Shown here: positions 1-9,235 of the stretch, one piece after another | Numbering within the stretch: the stretch's first letter is position 1 | How the letters are laid out: each line of letters starts with the position of its first letter | NCBI GenBank assembly: GCA_947259315.1 | Contig: CAMYLR010000008.1 | Coordinates: 1-64,000, forward strand | DNA from: an uncultured Gemmatimonadales bacterium | Lineage (GTDB): Bacteria > Gemmatimonadota > Gemmatimonadetes > JACCXV01 > JAHWKZ01 | Direction of reading: 5' to 3' | DNA: 64,000 nt | The notes under the pieces: model-generated | What the model was told of the DNA's origin: nothing | Seen by the model: only the letters and a program-made list of their open reading frames with translations | Database searches by the model: none | Made by a program: the position numbers and the translations under genes

Positions 1-1
1 A

Positions 2-295
2 GGCTTAGAGCGTTTCACCCGCCGGCTTGGGAGGATGATTCCAAGACCGAATCTTATCGTCATCCTAGATGTACCAGCGAAAGTCACTCAGCAACGCAAG
101 TCCGAGGTTCCACTCGACGAAACCGAACGCCAAAGACAGCACTACCTTCGATTAGCCCCGAGACTCAAAGATGCGCATGTCGTAGACGCTTCACAACCGC
201 TTGATGAGGTCTCGCAAACTGTAAACCGTCTGATCATTGATCACCTGGAGAAGCGCTTTTTGAGGCGACACATCGGTGGCAAGAATGCGCACTAA
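2..295 (+). CDS. Thymidylate kinase-like protein, C-terminal part
   Basis: The reading frame is open from the window edge, so the N-terminus with the expected P-loop is missing. What remains has a hydrophobic strand ending in LDVPA, followed by an arginine-rich lid-like stretch (QQRKSEVPLDETERQRQHY) and a closing helix. This arrangement is typical of the C-terminal half of thymidylate kinase-like nucleotide kinases, in which LDV precedes the lid. Such kinase-like genes often sit inside polysaccharide loci, and here the next gene is a glycosyltransferase that it overlaps by 11 nt. The substrate cannot be inferred from this fragment. Assignment to the fold is moderate; true dTMP kinase activity is not claimed. 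Confidence 0.5.
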   Translation, partial: GLERFTRRLGRMIPRPNLIVILDVPAKVTQQRKSEVPLDETERQRQHYLRLAPRLKDAHVVDASQPLDEVSQTVNRLIIDHLEKRFLRRHIGGKNAH

Positions 296-1459
296 GAGTC
301 GTCTTAACGTGCTAATGTCTGCGTACGCTTGCGAGCCCAAAAAAGGGTCGGAGCCTGGCGTCGGTTGGCACACTGCACTCGAGGTGGCCAAGTATCATGA
401 CGTACTAGTAATTACGAGGGCCAACAATCGATCCATCATTGAGGCCTGTGTAGAGCCCAATTCAGTCTCGGGTCTCCAGTTTGTGTACTTCGATCTACCT
501 AGATGGGCTATGTGGTGGAAGCGCGGTTCACGAGGCGTTACGGTTTACTACTATCTGTGGCAGATCGGTGCTTATTTTGTCGCTCGTCGACTGCTCACAA
601 CAATCAGGATCGATGTTATTCACCACGTTACATTCGTCAAGTACTGGACGCCCAGTTTTCTGTCACTGTTGCCAAAACCGTTTGTCTGGGGCCCGGTTGG
701 TGGAGGCGAATCGGCACCGCGCGCGCTTCACCGCTCTTTAAGCACTTACGGGAAACTGTACGAATTCGCGCGTTCCACGGCGCGTCGTATTGGCGAGCTA
801 GACCCATTTGTCAGGTTGACTGCCCGACGGAGCGCGCTCGCCATCGGTACGACCGGATCAACCGCAGCGCGCCTTGAAGCTCTTGGAGCCAAGGATGTGC
901 ATGTGCTCGTGGCTGCGGGCTTGAACCAATCGACTTTCGAACTCATAGACGCAACCGCCGTTCGTTTAGACGATGCCAGTCTCAACACCGAACCGCTTCG
1001 ACTAATCAGCATCGGACGACTCTTGGAGTGGAAAGGCTTTGGCCTTGGACTTGAGGCTTTCGCGCAAGCTTCCCTGAATGACGCAGAGTACTTGATCGTC
1101 GGAGACGGCCCGGCTCGCGCCCAGTTGGAGGAACTCTCAAAAACGCTCGGATTAGCCGATCAGGTTCGTTTTTGCGGTTCGCTGTCCCGCGATGACACGC
1201 TAAAGCAGCTTGGTCGATCTCACGTTCTGGTTCACCCCAGCCTCCACGATTCGGGGGGATTTGTCTGCATCGAGGCGATGGCTGCTGGACGACCCGTTAT
1301 TTGCCTGAAGCTAGGGGGTCCCGCCGAGATAGTAGACGAGGGGCAGCTGCCAGGGTCCGCGCCCGTACCGAGCATAATTGGGACACGAGGGGTGCTCGAT
1401 TGGCGGAGTTCTATCGTCGTACGTACGAGAGAGTGCGCGGTCATCCGACAGGACAGTAG
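285..1459 (+). pseudogene. Family 4 glycosyltransferase, frameshifted and shortened at the C-terminus
   Basis: From ATG 285 (a GTG at 276 is an alternative) the frame encodes a GT-B glycosyltransferase of family 4: an N-terminal SAYACEP..GSEPGVGW motif, GPVGGGE near residue 130, then a Rossmann half with SIGRLLEWKGF, VGDGP and HPSLHDSGGFVCIEAMAAGRPVI. It reads well to GGPAEIVDEG near 1340, then turns to unrelated residues and runs through the tRNA. The expected C-terminal tail, WDTRGARLAEFYRRTYERV, is found in another frame and stops at TAG 1457-1459. So there is a frameshift near 1338, and about 40 residues between the last sugar-nucleotide motif and the final helix also seem missing. It may be a pseudogene or an assembly error. 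It probably acted in surface polysaccharide synthesis. Confidence 0.75.
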
Positions 1460-1488
1460 CTTACAATTAACGCGGCATCACATCCCCG

Positions 1489-1575
1489 GCCGGGGTGGCG
1501 GAACCGGTAGACGCGCGGGACTTAAAATCCTGTGGGCGAGAGCCCGTGCGGGTTCGACTCCCGCCCCCGGCACCA
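1489..1575 (+). tRNA. tRNA-Leu (anticodon UAA)
   Basis: A complete class II tRNA: acceptor arm GCCGGGG pairs with CCCCGGC at 1565-1571, discriminator A, and CCA is encoded at 1573-1575. The anticodon stem CGGGA/TCCTG holds the loop CTTAAAA, giving anticodon TAA for leucine UUA codons. The long variable arm (TGGGCGAGAGCCCGT) and GGTTCGA T-loop confirm tRNA-Leu. It lies 29 nt after the broken glycosyltransferase and converges with lon, whose stop is 7 nt away on the other strand. tRNA genes of this kind are common island integration sites. Confidence 0.97.
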
Positions 1576-1581
1576 AACAGG

Positions 1582-4056
1582 TCAGGAAACGGCGGCCGGC
1601 TCGGCTGAGGTCTCCTCCTCGGGCGTGGGAGGCTGCGGCTCGGCCTCGAGCAGCGCCGCCTCGAGCACATCGCCAATCGTTTCCGCGTACACAAAGCTGA
1701 GCCCCTCCAGCAACTCCGGATCGACATCTTCGACGTGCTCACGGTTTTGCTCCGGGACGATGACCGTCTTGATCTCCGAGCGTCGAGCGGCAACCAGCTT
1801 TTCCTTGATGCCACCGACCGGTAATACCTGGCCGGTCAGCGTGATCTCGCCTGTCATGGCGACCTCGGGCCGCACCTTGCGCCCGCTCACCGCCGACGCG
1901 ATCGCGGTAGCCATTGTCACTCCCGCTGAAGGCCCATCCTTGGGGATCGCACCCGAGGGCACGTGGAGGTGCAAATCGACTTCGTCAAAGAACCGCTCTT
2001 TGATCCCGAGCTTGGCCGTATGAGAGCGGACGTACCCCAACGCCGCCTGTACCGACTCCTGCATCACGCTACCCAGCTTGCCGGTCAGCGTTAGCCCTTT
2101 TCCTCCTGGCATCGTCGTCGCTTCCACGAACAAGATCTCGCCTCCGGCCGCCGTCCAAGCCAATCCGGTCGCGACACCCGGTGTCGCCACCCGCCTAGCC
2201 ACCTCGTGGAACGCCTTCTTTGGCCCCAGGAAGGTCGCGATATCATCGGGGCTGACCTTGACCTTGTCGTCGCGCCCACTCGCCACCTCGGCGGCGACCT
2301 TGCGGCAAACCTTGGCGATCTCCTGCTCCAGACCGCGCACCCCAGCCTCTTGCGTGTAATCGGTGACGATGCGCTGGAGCGCCTCATCCTCGATCTCGAG
2401 ATACTCTTCTCCTAGGCCGTTTTCCTCGAGCTGTCTCGGAACTAGGTACTGCTTTGCGATGTGGAGCTTCTCGCGATCGGTATAGCCGGGCAATCGAATG
2501 ATCTCCATCCGATCGCGCAGCGCGGGTTGAATCGTCTGCAATACGTTGGCGGTCGTGATGAACAATACGCTCGAAAGATCGAACGCCAGATCCAGGTAGT
2601 TGTCGCGAAACGTGTTGTTCTGTTCCGGGTCCAGGACCTCGAGCAACGCGCTCGAAGGATCGCCTCTGAAGTCGGCCCCGATCTTGTCAACCTCATCAAG
2701 CATGAAGACTGGGTTGTTGGTCCCGGCTCGCTTCAGTGATTGGATAATCCGTCCGGGCATCGCTCCTACATACGTTCTGCGATGGCCACGAATCTCCGCC
2801 TCATCGTGCATCCCACCCAACGACATGCGCACGAACTCGCGTCCCATCGCACGCGCGATCGAACGGCCCAAGGAGGTCTTGCCGACACCGGGAGGCCCGA
2901 CAAAAGAGAGGATCGGGCCCTTCATTTCATCCTTTAGCTTCCTCACCGCCAAATACTCGAGGATGCGGTCTTTGATCTCCTGAAGATCGTAGTGATCCTC
3001 GTCCAACACCTTGCGCGCGTTGTCCAAGTCGAGCCGGTCCTCCGTTGATCGACTCCACGGCACCTCACACAACCAATCCAAATAGCTCAGAATAACCGAA
3101 TACTCCGGGCTGGCTGCCGGGATGTTGGCCAACCTCTCGAGTTGCTCTTCGCCTGCCTTCATGACGTGTTCGGGAACTTCTCGGGCCCGTAGACACTCAC
3201 GGATGCGGTCGATCTCGGCCTCTTCGTCCCCCACCTCGCCAAGCTCCTCGCGGATCGTTTTGAGCTGCTCGCGCAGGTAATACTCGCGTTGCCTCTTCTC
3301 GAGCTCTTCGTCGACCTGGCTCTTGATCTCACCGCCGATCTGCAGGACGTTCAACTCGCGCCTCAGCGCCGCCAGCACGATTTCGAGCTTCTCCTCCGGC
3401 TTGTCGCTCTCGAGGACGCTCTGGTGTTCGGCGGGATCGAGCTTGACCATCGACGCGACCATGTACGCGAACTGATTCGGGTTCTCGAGCTGCCGCACGG
3501 CATGACGCAGCTCATCTGGCATGTACGAAGATTCCGAGATCACCTGGCCGGCCAGCTCGTAGCCCTCACGAAGCATCGCCTCTACTCGGTCACTGTGCTC
3601 GTCGGGAGCCTCGGGCAAAACCGTGATCGATGCCTCGACGAATGGCTCGCCCTTGACCACATCGACGATCCGAAAGCGACTCACGCCCTGCACCAGCAAT
3701 CGCATACCGGCGTCAGGGTGCTTGACCAGACGGTGGATGACGGCTGCCGTTCCAACATCATACAGATGTTCACGACTCAATGGCTGTTCGGGCTCTTCAT
3801 CTGTCGTCTCACGCAGGGCGATGACCCCCACGATGCGTGACCCACGCATGGCCTCATCGACGGCCGCTATCAAGGGCGAGTCGTTGAACGCCAGAGGCAC
3901 GACCGCGAACGGATACAGAACACCGTTCCGGAACGGCAACAGCGGGATCGTATCGGGGATCGACGACGGATCGAATTCCTCTCCCATCCCCTCGCTCGGG
4001 AGCAATGTCCCCGCCGATTGAGTCTCGGTTTCCTCCGGCTTCTGCTCTTCTGTCAT
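1582..4056 (-). CDS. lon: ATP-dependent protease Lon
   Basis: An 824-residue LonA protease that unfolds and degrades damaged and regulatory cytosolic proteins. The order is standard: an N-terminal substrate-binding domain ([13 protein letters not shown] near residue 40), a central coiled coil, an AAA+ module with Walker [10 protein letters not shown] near residue 387 and Walker [11 protein letters not shown], and a C-terminal protease domain. The catalytic serine is in [10 protein letters not shown] near residue 708 and the lysine in PVGGIKEKL near 748. Full family length. GGAGG lies 9 nt before the ATG. It is the last gene of the long minus-strand run, 84 nt after pgsA. The N-terminus is acidic and Glu/Thr-rich, probably disordered. 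Confidence 0.97.
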   Translation of the reverse strand: MTEEQKPEETETQSAGTLLPSEGMGEEFDPSSIPDTIPLLPFRNGVLYPFAVVPLAFNDSPLIAAVDEAMRGSRIVGVIALRETTDEEPEQPLSREHLYDVGTAAVIHRLVKHPDAGMRLLVQGVSRFRIVDVVKGEPFVEASITVLPEAPDEHSDRVEAMLREGYELAGQVISESSYMPDELRHAVRQLENPNQFAYMVASMVKLDPAEHQSVLESDKPEEKLEIVLAALRRELNVLQIGGEIKSQVDEELEKRQREYYLREQLKTIREELGEVGDEEAEIDRIRECLRAREVPEHVMKAGEEQLERLANIPAASPEYSVILSYLDWLCEVPWSRSTEDRLDLDNARKVLDEDHYDLQEIKDRILEYLAVRKLKDEMKGPILSFVGPPGVGKTSLGRSIARAMGREFVRMSLGGMHDEAEIRGHRRTYVGAMPGRIIQSLKRAGTNNPVFMLDEVDKIGADFRGDPSSALLEVLDPEQNNTFRDNYLDLAFDLSSVLFITTANVLQTIQPALRDRMEIIRLPGYTDREKLHIAKQYLVPRQLEENGLGEEYLEIEDEALQRIVTDYTQEAGVRGLEQEIAKVCRKVAAEVASGRDDKVKVSPDDIATFLGPKKAFHEVARRVATPGVATGLAWTAAGGEILFVEATTMPGGKGLTLTGKLGSVMQESVQAALGYVRSHTAKLGIKERFFDEVDLHLHVPSGAIPKDGPSAGVTMATAIASAVSGRKVRPEVAMTGEITLTGQVLPVGGIKEKLVAARRSEIKTVIVPEQNREHVEDVDPELLEGLSFVYAETIGDVLEAALLEAEPQPPTPEEETSAEPAAVS

Positions 4057-4140
4057 CTATTCAGCCTCCAGGCTGGTTTCCGGTAATTCCACCCCGCAGA
4101 TCAGAGTTTGTTTCGAATCGAGACCGCGCGCCAGCCCCGG

Positions 4141-4725
4141 CTAACTGGGTTCTCGGTACGCCAGCGCGCGCTTTCCGTACGAGAACGTGGACAACGCGAG
4201 AGCGATCAATGCGAGAGCTGTGAGGACTTGGTAGAAACGCTCCCCGTTCAGGACATAGGCCAGCAGAAGCAGGCTCAGGACAAGTGTCGTTAGCTTGCCC
4301 GTCCAGTTAGCCTGAAAAACCAGCCGATCCCGCTTCAGAAAGAGCAACGTTCCCGCCACGAGAGCCAGGTCGCGTAGTACGATGAGCCCGAGCAGCCAAA
4401 TTGGGAATCCGCGGGCCACCGCCAGATAAATCGCCAACCCACCGATCAACACTTTGTCGGCGATCGGATCGACGATCTTGCCCGACGGGCTGATCCACCC
4501 CCGCGAGCGAGCCAACGCGCCATCCAAGAGATCGGTGATGGCCGCCACGAACAGAAGGCCGACACCGGCGAGGCGGCTCGCCTGATCGGGGCGGTCGATC
4601 AGAATCAGGACCGGCACGAGCAAGAACATTCGGAGGATCGAAAGAGCGTTCGGTAAAGTGAAAAACCGCAGCCCGTGGGCAACCCGCTCGGGATCCGACG
4701 TGTGATCTGTCGGCTGACGACTCAA
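4141..4725 (-). CDS. pgsA: CDP-alcohol phosphatidyltransferase (PgsA-like)
   Basis: A 194-residue integral membrane enzyme of the CDP-alcohol phosphatidyltransferase family. The family signature D-x2-DG-x2-AR-x8-G-x3-D-x3-D is complete: DLLDGALAR, then GKIVDPIADK near residues 65-90, supplying the metal-binding aspartates. Several hydrophobic segments span the rest. By length and similarity it is most likely CDP-diacylglycerol-glycerol-3-phosphate 3-phosphatidyltransferase, which makes phosphatidylglycerophosphate. Other family members (phosphatidylserine or cardiolipin synthases) share the motif, so the acceptor is inferred. It overlaps recN by 4 nt (ATGA). Confidence 0.85.
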   Translation of the reverse strand: MSRQPTDHTSDPERVAHGLRFFTLPNALSILRMFLLVPVLILIDRPDQASRLAGVGLLFVAAITDLLDGALARSRGWISPSGKIVDPIADKVLIGGLAIYLAVARGFPIWLLGLIVLRDLALVAGTLLFLKRDRLVFQANWTGKLTTLVLSLLLLAYVLNGERFYQVLTALALIALALSTFSYGKRALAYREPS

Positions 4726-6371
4726 ACCCGACCGCCCAACAATTCCTGAGCGTGCTCGCGCGACACACGGCGTTCCGGATCGCCGCCGAGCAGCCGACTG
4801 ACTTCGAGCACGCGTTCCTCGGATTCAACGCTGCGTACACGACTCACCGTTCGTCCATCAACCGCTCCCTTGTCGATCACCAGGTGGCGATCAGCCGCCG
4901 CGGCGATCTGCGCTAGATGAGTAACGACGATCACTTGGTGGTGGCGTGCCACCGTCGCTAGCTGGTTCGCCACCCGGTGGCCCACCGAACCGCCGATTCC
5001 GGCGTCGATCTCATCGAAGATCAACGTTGGGGTGCGGTCAGCGCTTGCGATGGAGGCCTTGACCGCCAGCAGAATACGCGACAGCTCACCGCCGGAAGCG
5101 ATCTTCGCCAACGGCCTCAACCCTTCACCCTGGTTGGGAGCGATCAATAGCTCGATCTCCTCCAAGCCACCACGCGTCCAGGCGTAGCGCCCATTCCCCC
5201 AGCGGATGCCACTCCCATCCGGGCGTCGTTCGATTCTGACCCGAAAGGCCCCGTTGCCTACTCCGAGATCGCCAAGACGCTCGCGAACGGCGGATTCGAG
5301 TCGTTCGGTGGCAGACTCGCGCATGTCGGCCAGCTCGCGAACCACGGCCGCCAACTCGGATCGCGCCCGGTCAACCTCGACACCCAGCTCAGCGCTGCGT
5401 TCGAGCCGGGCCTCGATGGTGGCTACCTCCTCCACCATCCGCTCTCTCTTGTCGAGTACGTCGCTCAGCTCCCCGCCATGCTTGCGCTTGAGGTCGAACA
5501 ACAAGTGTCGGCGGGCTTCGACCTCGGCCAACCGCGCGGGATCATGTTCGATCGTATCCGCATAGCGGTTGACCTCGAGTGCTATATCGTCCAACTCGTA
5601 TCGAGCTTCTGTAAGACGCGAGGCGAGGTCGCGTACCCGGACGTCCAATCCAGCCAACTCATCGATCGCCCGCTGAGCGGTGACGAGAGTTCCCAGTACC
5701 GCTGGCGAGTCGCCGTCCAACGCTGCACCGAGCTCGGCGGCCAGCCGCGCTCGATCGATCGAGTGGGTGAGCCGCCGAGCTTCCTCAGCCAACTTCTCTT
5801 CCTCCGCGGGATCGATGCGCGCCGCACCGATCTCCTGCAGGTCATGGTTCAAGAGCTCGAGCCGCCGACGCTCTTCTTCCCGCCGCTCCGCGGTCTGGCG
5901 CTGTTCCAATTCCAGCGCTGTCAGCCGCTCGGCCGCGGCCGCGGTCTGCTCGGCCAACTCCTCGGCGCCCGCGAACGCATCCAGCAACGCGCGCTGATGG
6001 GCGGACCGCAGCAAAAGCACGTCTTCATGCTGACCATGGAGCGCCGCCCAGCCTGCGGCCCGGTCTCTCAGCATGCGAAGCGTGACCAGCTCACCGTTTA
6101 TAGAGCAACGACTGGTCTTGTCACGGCGGATGTCCCGGCGCACGAGCGTCTCGTCGTCACTATCGATGAAGAGACCCTCGATCGTGGCCTCGTTGCGACC
6201 CGGACGGATCGCCTCAACCGAGGCTCGCGCCCCCAAGAGAAGTGCCAGCGAGTCGACGAGCAGCGACTTGCCGGCGCCGGTCTCGCCAGTGAGCACATTG
6301 AGGCCACCACCGAATTCGACTTCGGCCTCATCGATAAGCGCGAAACCGGTAACCCTCAATCGACTCAGCAT
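4722..6371 (-). CDS. recN: DNA repair protein RecN
   Basis: A 549-residue SMC-like ATPase acting early in double-strand break repair. The chosen start begins MLSRLRVTGFALIDEAEVEF, exactly where RecN proteins begin; an upstream ATG at 6419 would run into nadK. Walker A GETGAGKS lies near residue 30. A long coiled coil with many Glu/Arg heptads fills residues 150-350. The C-terminal half has the ABC signature ASGGELSRILLAVK and Walker B LIFDEIDAGIGG. It follows nadK after 14 nt, a nadK-recN order common in bacteria. Confidence 0.95.
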   Translation of the reverse strand: MLSRLRVTGFALIDEAEVEFGGGLNVLTGETGAGKSLLVDSLALLLGARASVEAIRPGRNEATIEGLFIDSDDETLVRRDIRRDKTSRCSINGELVTLRMLRDRAAGWAALHGQHEDVLLLRSAHQRALLDAFAGAEELAEQTAAAAERLTALELEQRQTAERREEERRRLELLNHDLQEIGAARIDPAEEEKLAEEARRLTHSIDRARLAAELGAALDGDSPAVLGTLVTAQRAIDELAGLDVRVRDLASRLTEARYELDDIALEVNRYADTIEHDPARLAEVEARRHLLFDLKRKHGGELSDVLDKRERMVEEVATIEARLERSAELGVEVDRARSELAAVVRELADMRESATERLESAVRERLGDLGVGNGAFRVRIERRPDGSGIRWGNGRYAWTRGGLEEIELLIAPNQGEGLRPLAKIASGGELSRILLAVKASIASADRTPTLIFDEIDAGIGGSVGHRVANQLATVARHHQVIVVTHLAQIAAAADRHLVIDKGAVDGRTVSRVRSVESEERVLEVSRLLGGDPERRVSREHAQELLGGRV

Positions 6372-6385
6372 GTTGACATGGCTGG

Positions 6386-7261
6386 CTACTGTTCCCCACG
6401 GGCAGCACGGCCGCCCCACATGAGCTTGGATCTCAACCGTTCGAAATAGGCGTCGGTGTCGAGACCGGCCAGCGCTATGCGATAGTCGCCGCGACCAACA
6501 CGGATCGTATCGCCGATCGAGAGGCGAACTTCAACCTGACCGTCAACGACCAGGAACATCCCTTCGTCACCAGCTTCGACGTCGACGGTGACTCGCTCAT
6601 CTGGGGTCGCCACGATCGGCCGAATCGCAAGCGTGTGGGCGCAGATCGGTGTGACCAAGAGGATGTCCAGGTCGGGTACGACCAATGGTCCTCCCGCCGA
6701 GAGGTTGTACCCGGTCGACCCTGTCGGTGTCGACAAGATCAGACCGTCCGCCAGGTACGAACCAAGCACGTCGTCGTCGATCGCGAGCTTCAACTTGATC
6801 GTTCGCAGCCCCCCGCCCTTGTGGATAACGGCATCATTGAGGGCATGGTGGCGGCAGAGGACCTCCCGGCCGCGGACCACCTCGGCGGCAAGGGTCATTC
6901 GTTCTTCGACCGGTGCACGGCCTTCCAGCGCCGGCTCGAGCCGATCCCACATCTCTTCATCTGGCGCCGCTGCAGTCAGGAAGCCGAGCCCACCAAGATT
7001 GATGCCAAAAAGCGGGATCGAGCGACCAGCCACCCGACGCGCGGCACTCAACAGAGTGCCGTCACCGCCGAGGCTGATTACGAGCTGCGCTTGGGGGTCT
7101 GTCCAGTCGAGCGAATCGGTTTCGAAATCGACGCCTGCAAGCAGGGCTGGGTCGAGGATCGGTTCCCAGCCACGCGCCTCGAGACCGTCGATGAGACTCG
7201 CGAGTGCTTCTGGCACTCCTGTTCTGTCGGGATTCGCGACGATCGCCGCGCGAGGCGCCAC
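6386..7261 (-). CDS. nadK: NAD kinase
   Basis: A 291-residue ATP-NAD kinase that phosphorylates NAD+ to NADP+. It has the catalytic GGDGT motif (ISLGGDGTLL near residue 65), NLGGLGFLTA, the NE/D-type region HHALNDAVI and the conserved glycine-rich segment GSTGYNLSAGGP near residue 180. Length matches the family. It sits 11 nt downstream of dxs and 14 nt upstream of recN and is presumably co-transcribed with both. Confidence 0.96.
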   Translation of the reverse strand: MAPRAAIVANPDRTGVPEALASLIDGLEARGWEPILDPALLAGVDFETDSLDWTDPQAQLVISLGGDGTLLSAARRVAGRSIPLFGINLGGLGFLTAAAPDEEMWDRLEPALEGRAPVEERMTLAAEVVRGREVLCRHHALNDAVIHKGGGLRTIKLKLAIDDDVLGSYLADGLILSTPTGSTGYNLSAGGPLVVPDLDILLVTPICAHTLAIRPIVATPDERVTVDVEAGDEGMFLVVDGQVEVRLSIGDTIRVGRGDYRIALAGLDTDAYFERLRSKLMWGGRAARGEQ

Positions 7262-7272
7262 TAGCCCAACGT

Positions 7273-9165
7273 CTACGAGCCAGCTGGCGCGCGCTCCATG
7301 GCCAACACCGTATCACGGATCGACTCCGGTGTCAGCCCGCACTGCTCCAGCTGAAGCTTGCGCGAGGCGTGTTCGATTACCCGGTCGGGCAATCCAAGTG
7401 AACGAATCTCAGGGAAGGTGCCACGAGCAGCGAGGTGGGCACCGACGTTGCTTCCGAAACCGCTCCAAAGAGCACTCTCCTCGACCGTTACAAAGCGCGA
7501 GAAACGTTGTCCCAAATGAGCCAGGAGGTCCTCGTCCATCGGTTTCAAATAGCGGCAATTAACTACCTCAGCCTCGATACCTTCCGTGGCTAGTTCCTCG
7601 GCCGCGGCGATTGCTGGCTTGACCATTGTACCCACCGCGAGGATGCACACGTCGTCACCCGTGCGAATCGTCTCCCATTTGCCAATCGGTAGGAAGGTGA
7701 ACTCGGAGCGCGTGAGATCGACGCCTGCGGCGATCGAATCACGCGGATACCGAAAAGCGAACGGGTGCTCGCGCTGCTTCACGGCCGTATAAAGCAGATC
7801 CTGCAGTTCGTGCTCATCCATTGGTGCGGCCACAATCATGTTTGGAAGCACCGACAGGAACGCCACATCGTAGGCACCCATATGGGTCGGACCGTCCTCA
7901 CCCACTAGCCCACCGCGGTCGAGCACAAAGACGACCGGCAGATTTTGGATACAGACATCGTGAACGATCTGATCGTACCCGCGCTGCAGAAACGTCGAAT
8001 AAATCGCGCATACTGGTATTAAGCCCTCCCGCGCGAGGCCAGCCGCAAAGGTCACCGCGTGCTGCTCGGCGATCCCGACATCAAATCCACGTTCGGGAAA
8101 CTCCTCCAAGAAACCTTGGACGCCGGCGCCATCCGGCATCGCAGCAGTGATCGCAACGACCTTCTCGTTACGCCGACCGACTTCGACCAACGCGTTCGAT
8201 AACACCTTCGTCCATTTGGGTGGCGATGCGGGTCCCTCGACCTTCCCCGACTCCAGATTGATCGCACCAACGCCGTGGTACTTCCATTGGTTGGCTTCGG
8301 CAAACGAGTAGCCCTTGCCTTTTACGGTCAAAGTGTGGAGCAACCGTGGGCCAGGCAGGTCCTTGATCCGCTCCAAGGTCTCGATCAACTCGTCCAGATC
8401 GTGGCCATCGATCGGCCCGAAATACCTGAAGCCCAATTCCTCGAACAGCATACCCGGCGTCACCAATCCCTTGATACTCTCTTCCATGCGATGCGCAAAA
8501 CCGCGGACCTCATCGGCTACTTTCGGGATCTTGCCCGTGAGATCCCAGATCTCGCCCCTAATACGATTGTACAGGGGGTTGGTGAGAACCCCGGTCAGGT
8601 AGTTATGCATCGCACCCAGGTTGGGCGCGATCGACATCTTGTTGTCGTTGAGGATGACCAACATATCGCGTTCCGATGCACCGGCATTGTTGAGTCCCTC
8701 GTAAGCCAGACCTGCAGTCATCGCGCCGTCACCGGTAACGGTCACCACCTTAAAGTCATCACCCGTCAGATCGCGAGCCGTCGCCATCCCGAGGGCTGCC
8801 GAGATCGACGTGGAAGCGTGGCCCGCCCCAAAGATGTCGTGTGGACTCTCCGAGATGCGACAGAATCCTGACGGCCCGTCGACCCGCCGCAGGTCATCCA
8901 TGTCCGCGTTTCGACCGGTGAGGATCTTGTGCGGATAGCACTGGTGTCCGACGTCCCAAATGATCTTGTCGGTCGGACTGTCGTACACGTAGTGCAGTGC
9001 GACGGCCAGTTCGACCACCCCGAGCGGCGCCCCGAGATGACCGCCACGGTTAGCGACGATCTCGAGGACACGCTGACGGACTTCGTCGCTCAGCTGGTGG
9101 AGCGCCTCTCGCGACAGACCCTTTAGGTCGTCGGGGCCGGAAATGCGGGTGAGAATTTTGGACAT
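7273..9165 (-). CDS. dxs: 1-deoxy-D-xylulose-5-phosphate synthase
   Basis: A 630-residue thiamine-diphosphate enzyme that condenses pyruvate and glyceraldehyde-3-phosphate in the first step of the MEP isoprenoid pathway. The DVGHQCYPHKILTGR signature is near residue 70, the ThDP/Mg2+ motif GDGAMTAG...NN near residue 150, and the transketolase-like central domain contains RGGLVGEDGPTHMGAYD. Full length. It lies 70 nt after the polyprenyl synthetase gene, so the DOXP entry step and prenyl chain elongation are in one operon. The Shine-Dalgarno is weak. Confidence 0.97.
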   Translation of the reverse strand: MSKILTRISGPDDLKGLSREALHQLSDEVRQRVLEIVANRGGHLGAPLGVVELAVALHYVYDSPTDKIIWDVGHQCYPHKILTGRNADMDDLRRVDGPSGFCRISESPHDIFGAGHASTSISAALGMATARDLTGDDFKVVTVTGDGAMTAGLAYEGLNNAGASERDMLVILNDNKMSIAPNLGAMHNYLTGVLTNPLYNRIRGEIWDLTGKIPKVADEVRGFAHRMEESIKGLVTPGMLFEELGFRYFGPIDGHDLDELIETLERIKDLPGPRLLHTLTVKGKGYSFAEANQWKYHGVGAINLESGKVEGPASPPKWTKVLSNALVEVGRRNEKVVAITAAMPDGAGVQGFLEEFPERGFDVGIAEQHAVTFAAGLAREGLIPVCAIYSTFLQRGYDQIVHDVCIQNLPVVFVLDRGGLVGEDGPTHMGAYDVAFLSVLPNMIVAAPMDEHELQDLLYTAVKQREHPFAFRYPRDSIAAGVDLTRSEFTFLPIGKWETIRTGDDVCILAVGTMVKPAIAAAEELATEGIEAEVVNCRYLKPMDEDLLAHLGQRFSRFVTVEESALWSGFGSNVGAHLAARGTFPEIRSLGLPDRVIEHASRKLQLEQCGLTPESIRDTVLAMERAPAGS

Positions 9166-9235
9166 AATCTCGTAGTTTAAAAAACTAACGCTCAGCGCCG
9201 GTTACGGGCAAAACAGTCTCGATTCCCGGCACTCT

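Noticed and set aside
1489-1575. Attachment-site duplication of the tRNA-Leu 3' end
   Set aside because: No second copy of the T-arm/acceptor sequence was seen in the window; any partner would lie upstream.
1460-1700. Continuation of the long plus-strand frame (276-1700) through the tRNA and into lon
   Set aside because: It reads arginine/proline-rich nonsense through tRNA-Leu; the real glycosyltransferase tail ends at 1459 in another frame.
5478-6449. 323-residue plus-strand open frame
   Set aside because: Entirely antisense to recN, low-complexity, no family features; a shadow of high-GC codon use.
6588-7562. 324-residue plus-strand open frame
   Set aside because: Antisense to nadK and the end of dxs; Ser/Arg/Pro-rich shadow.
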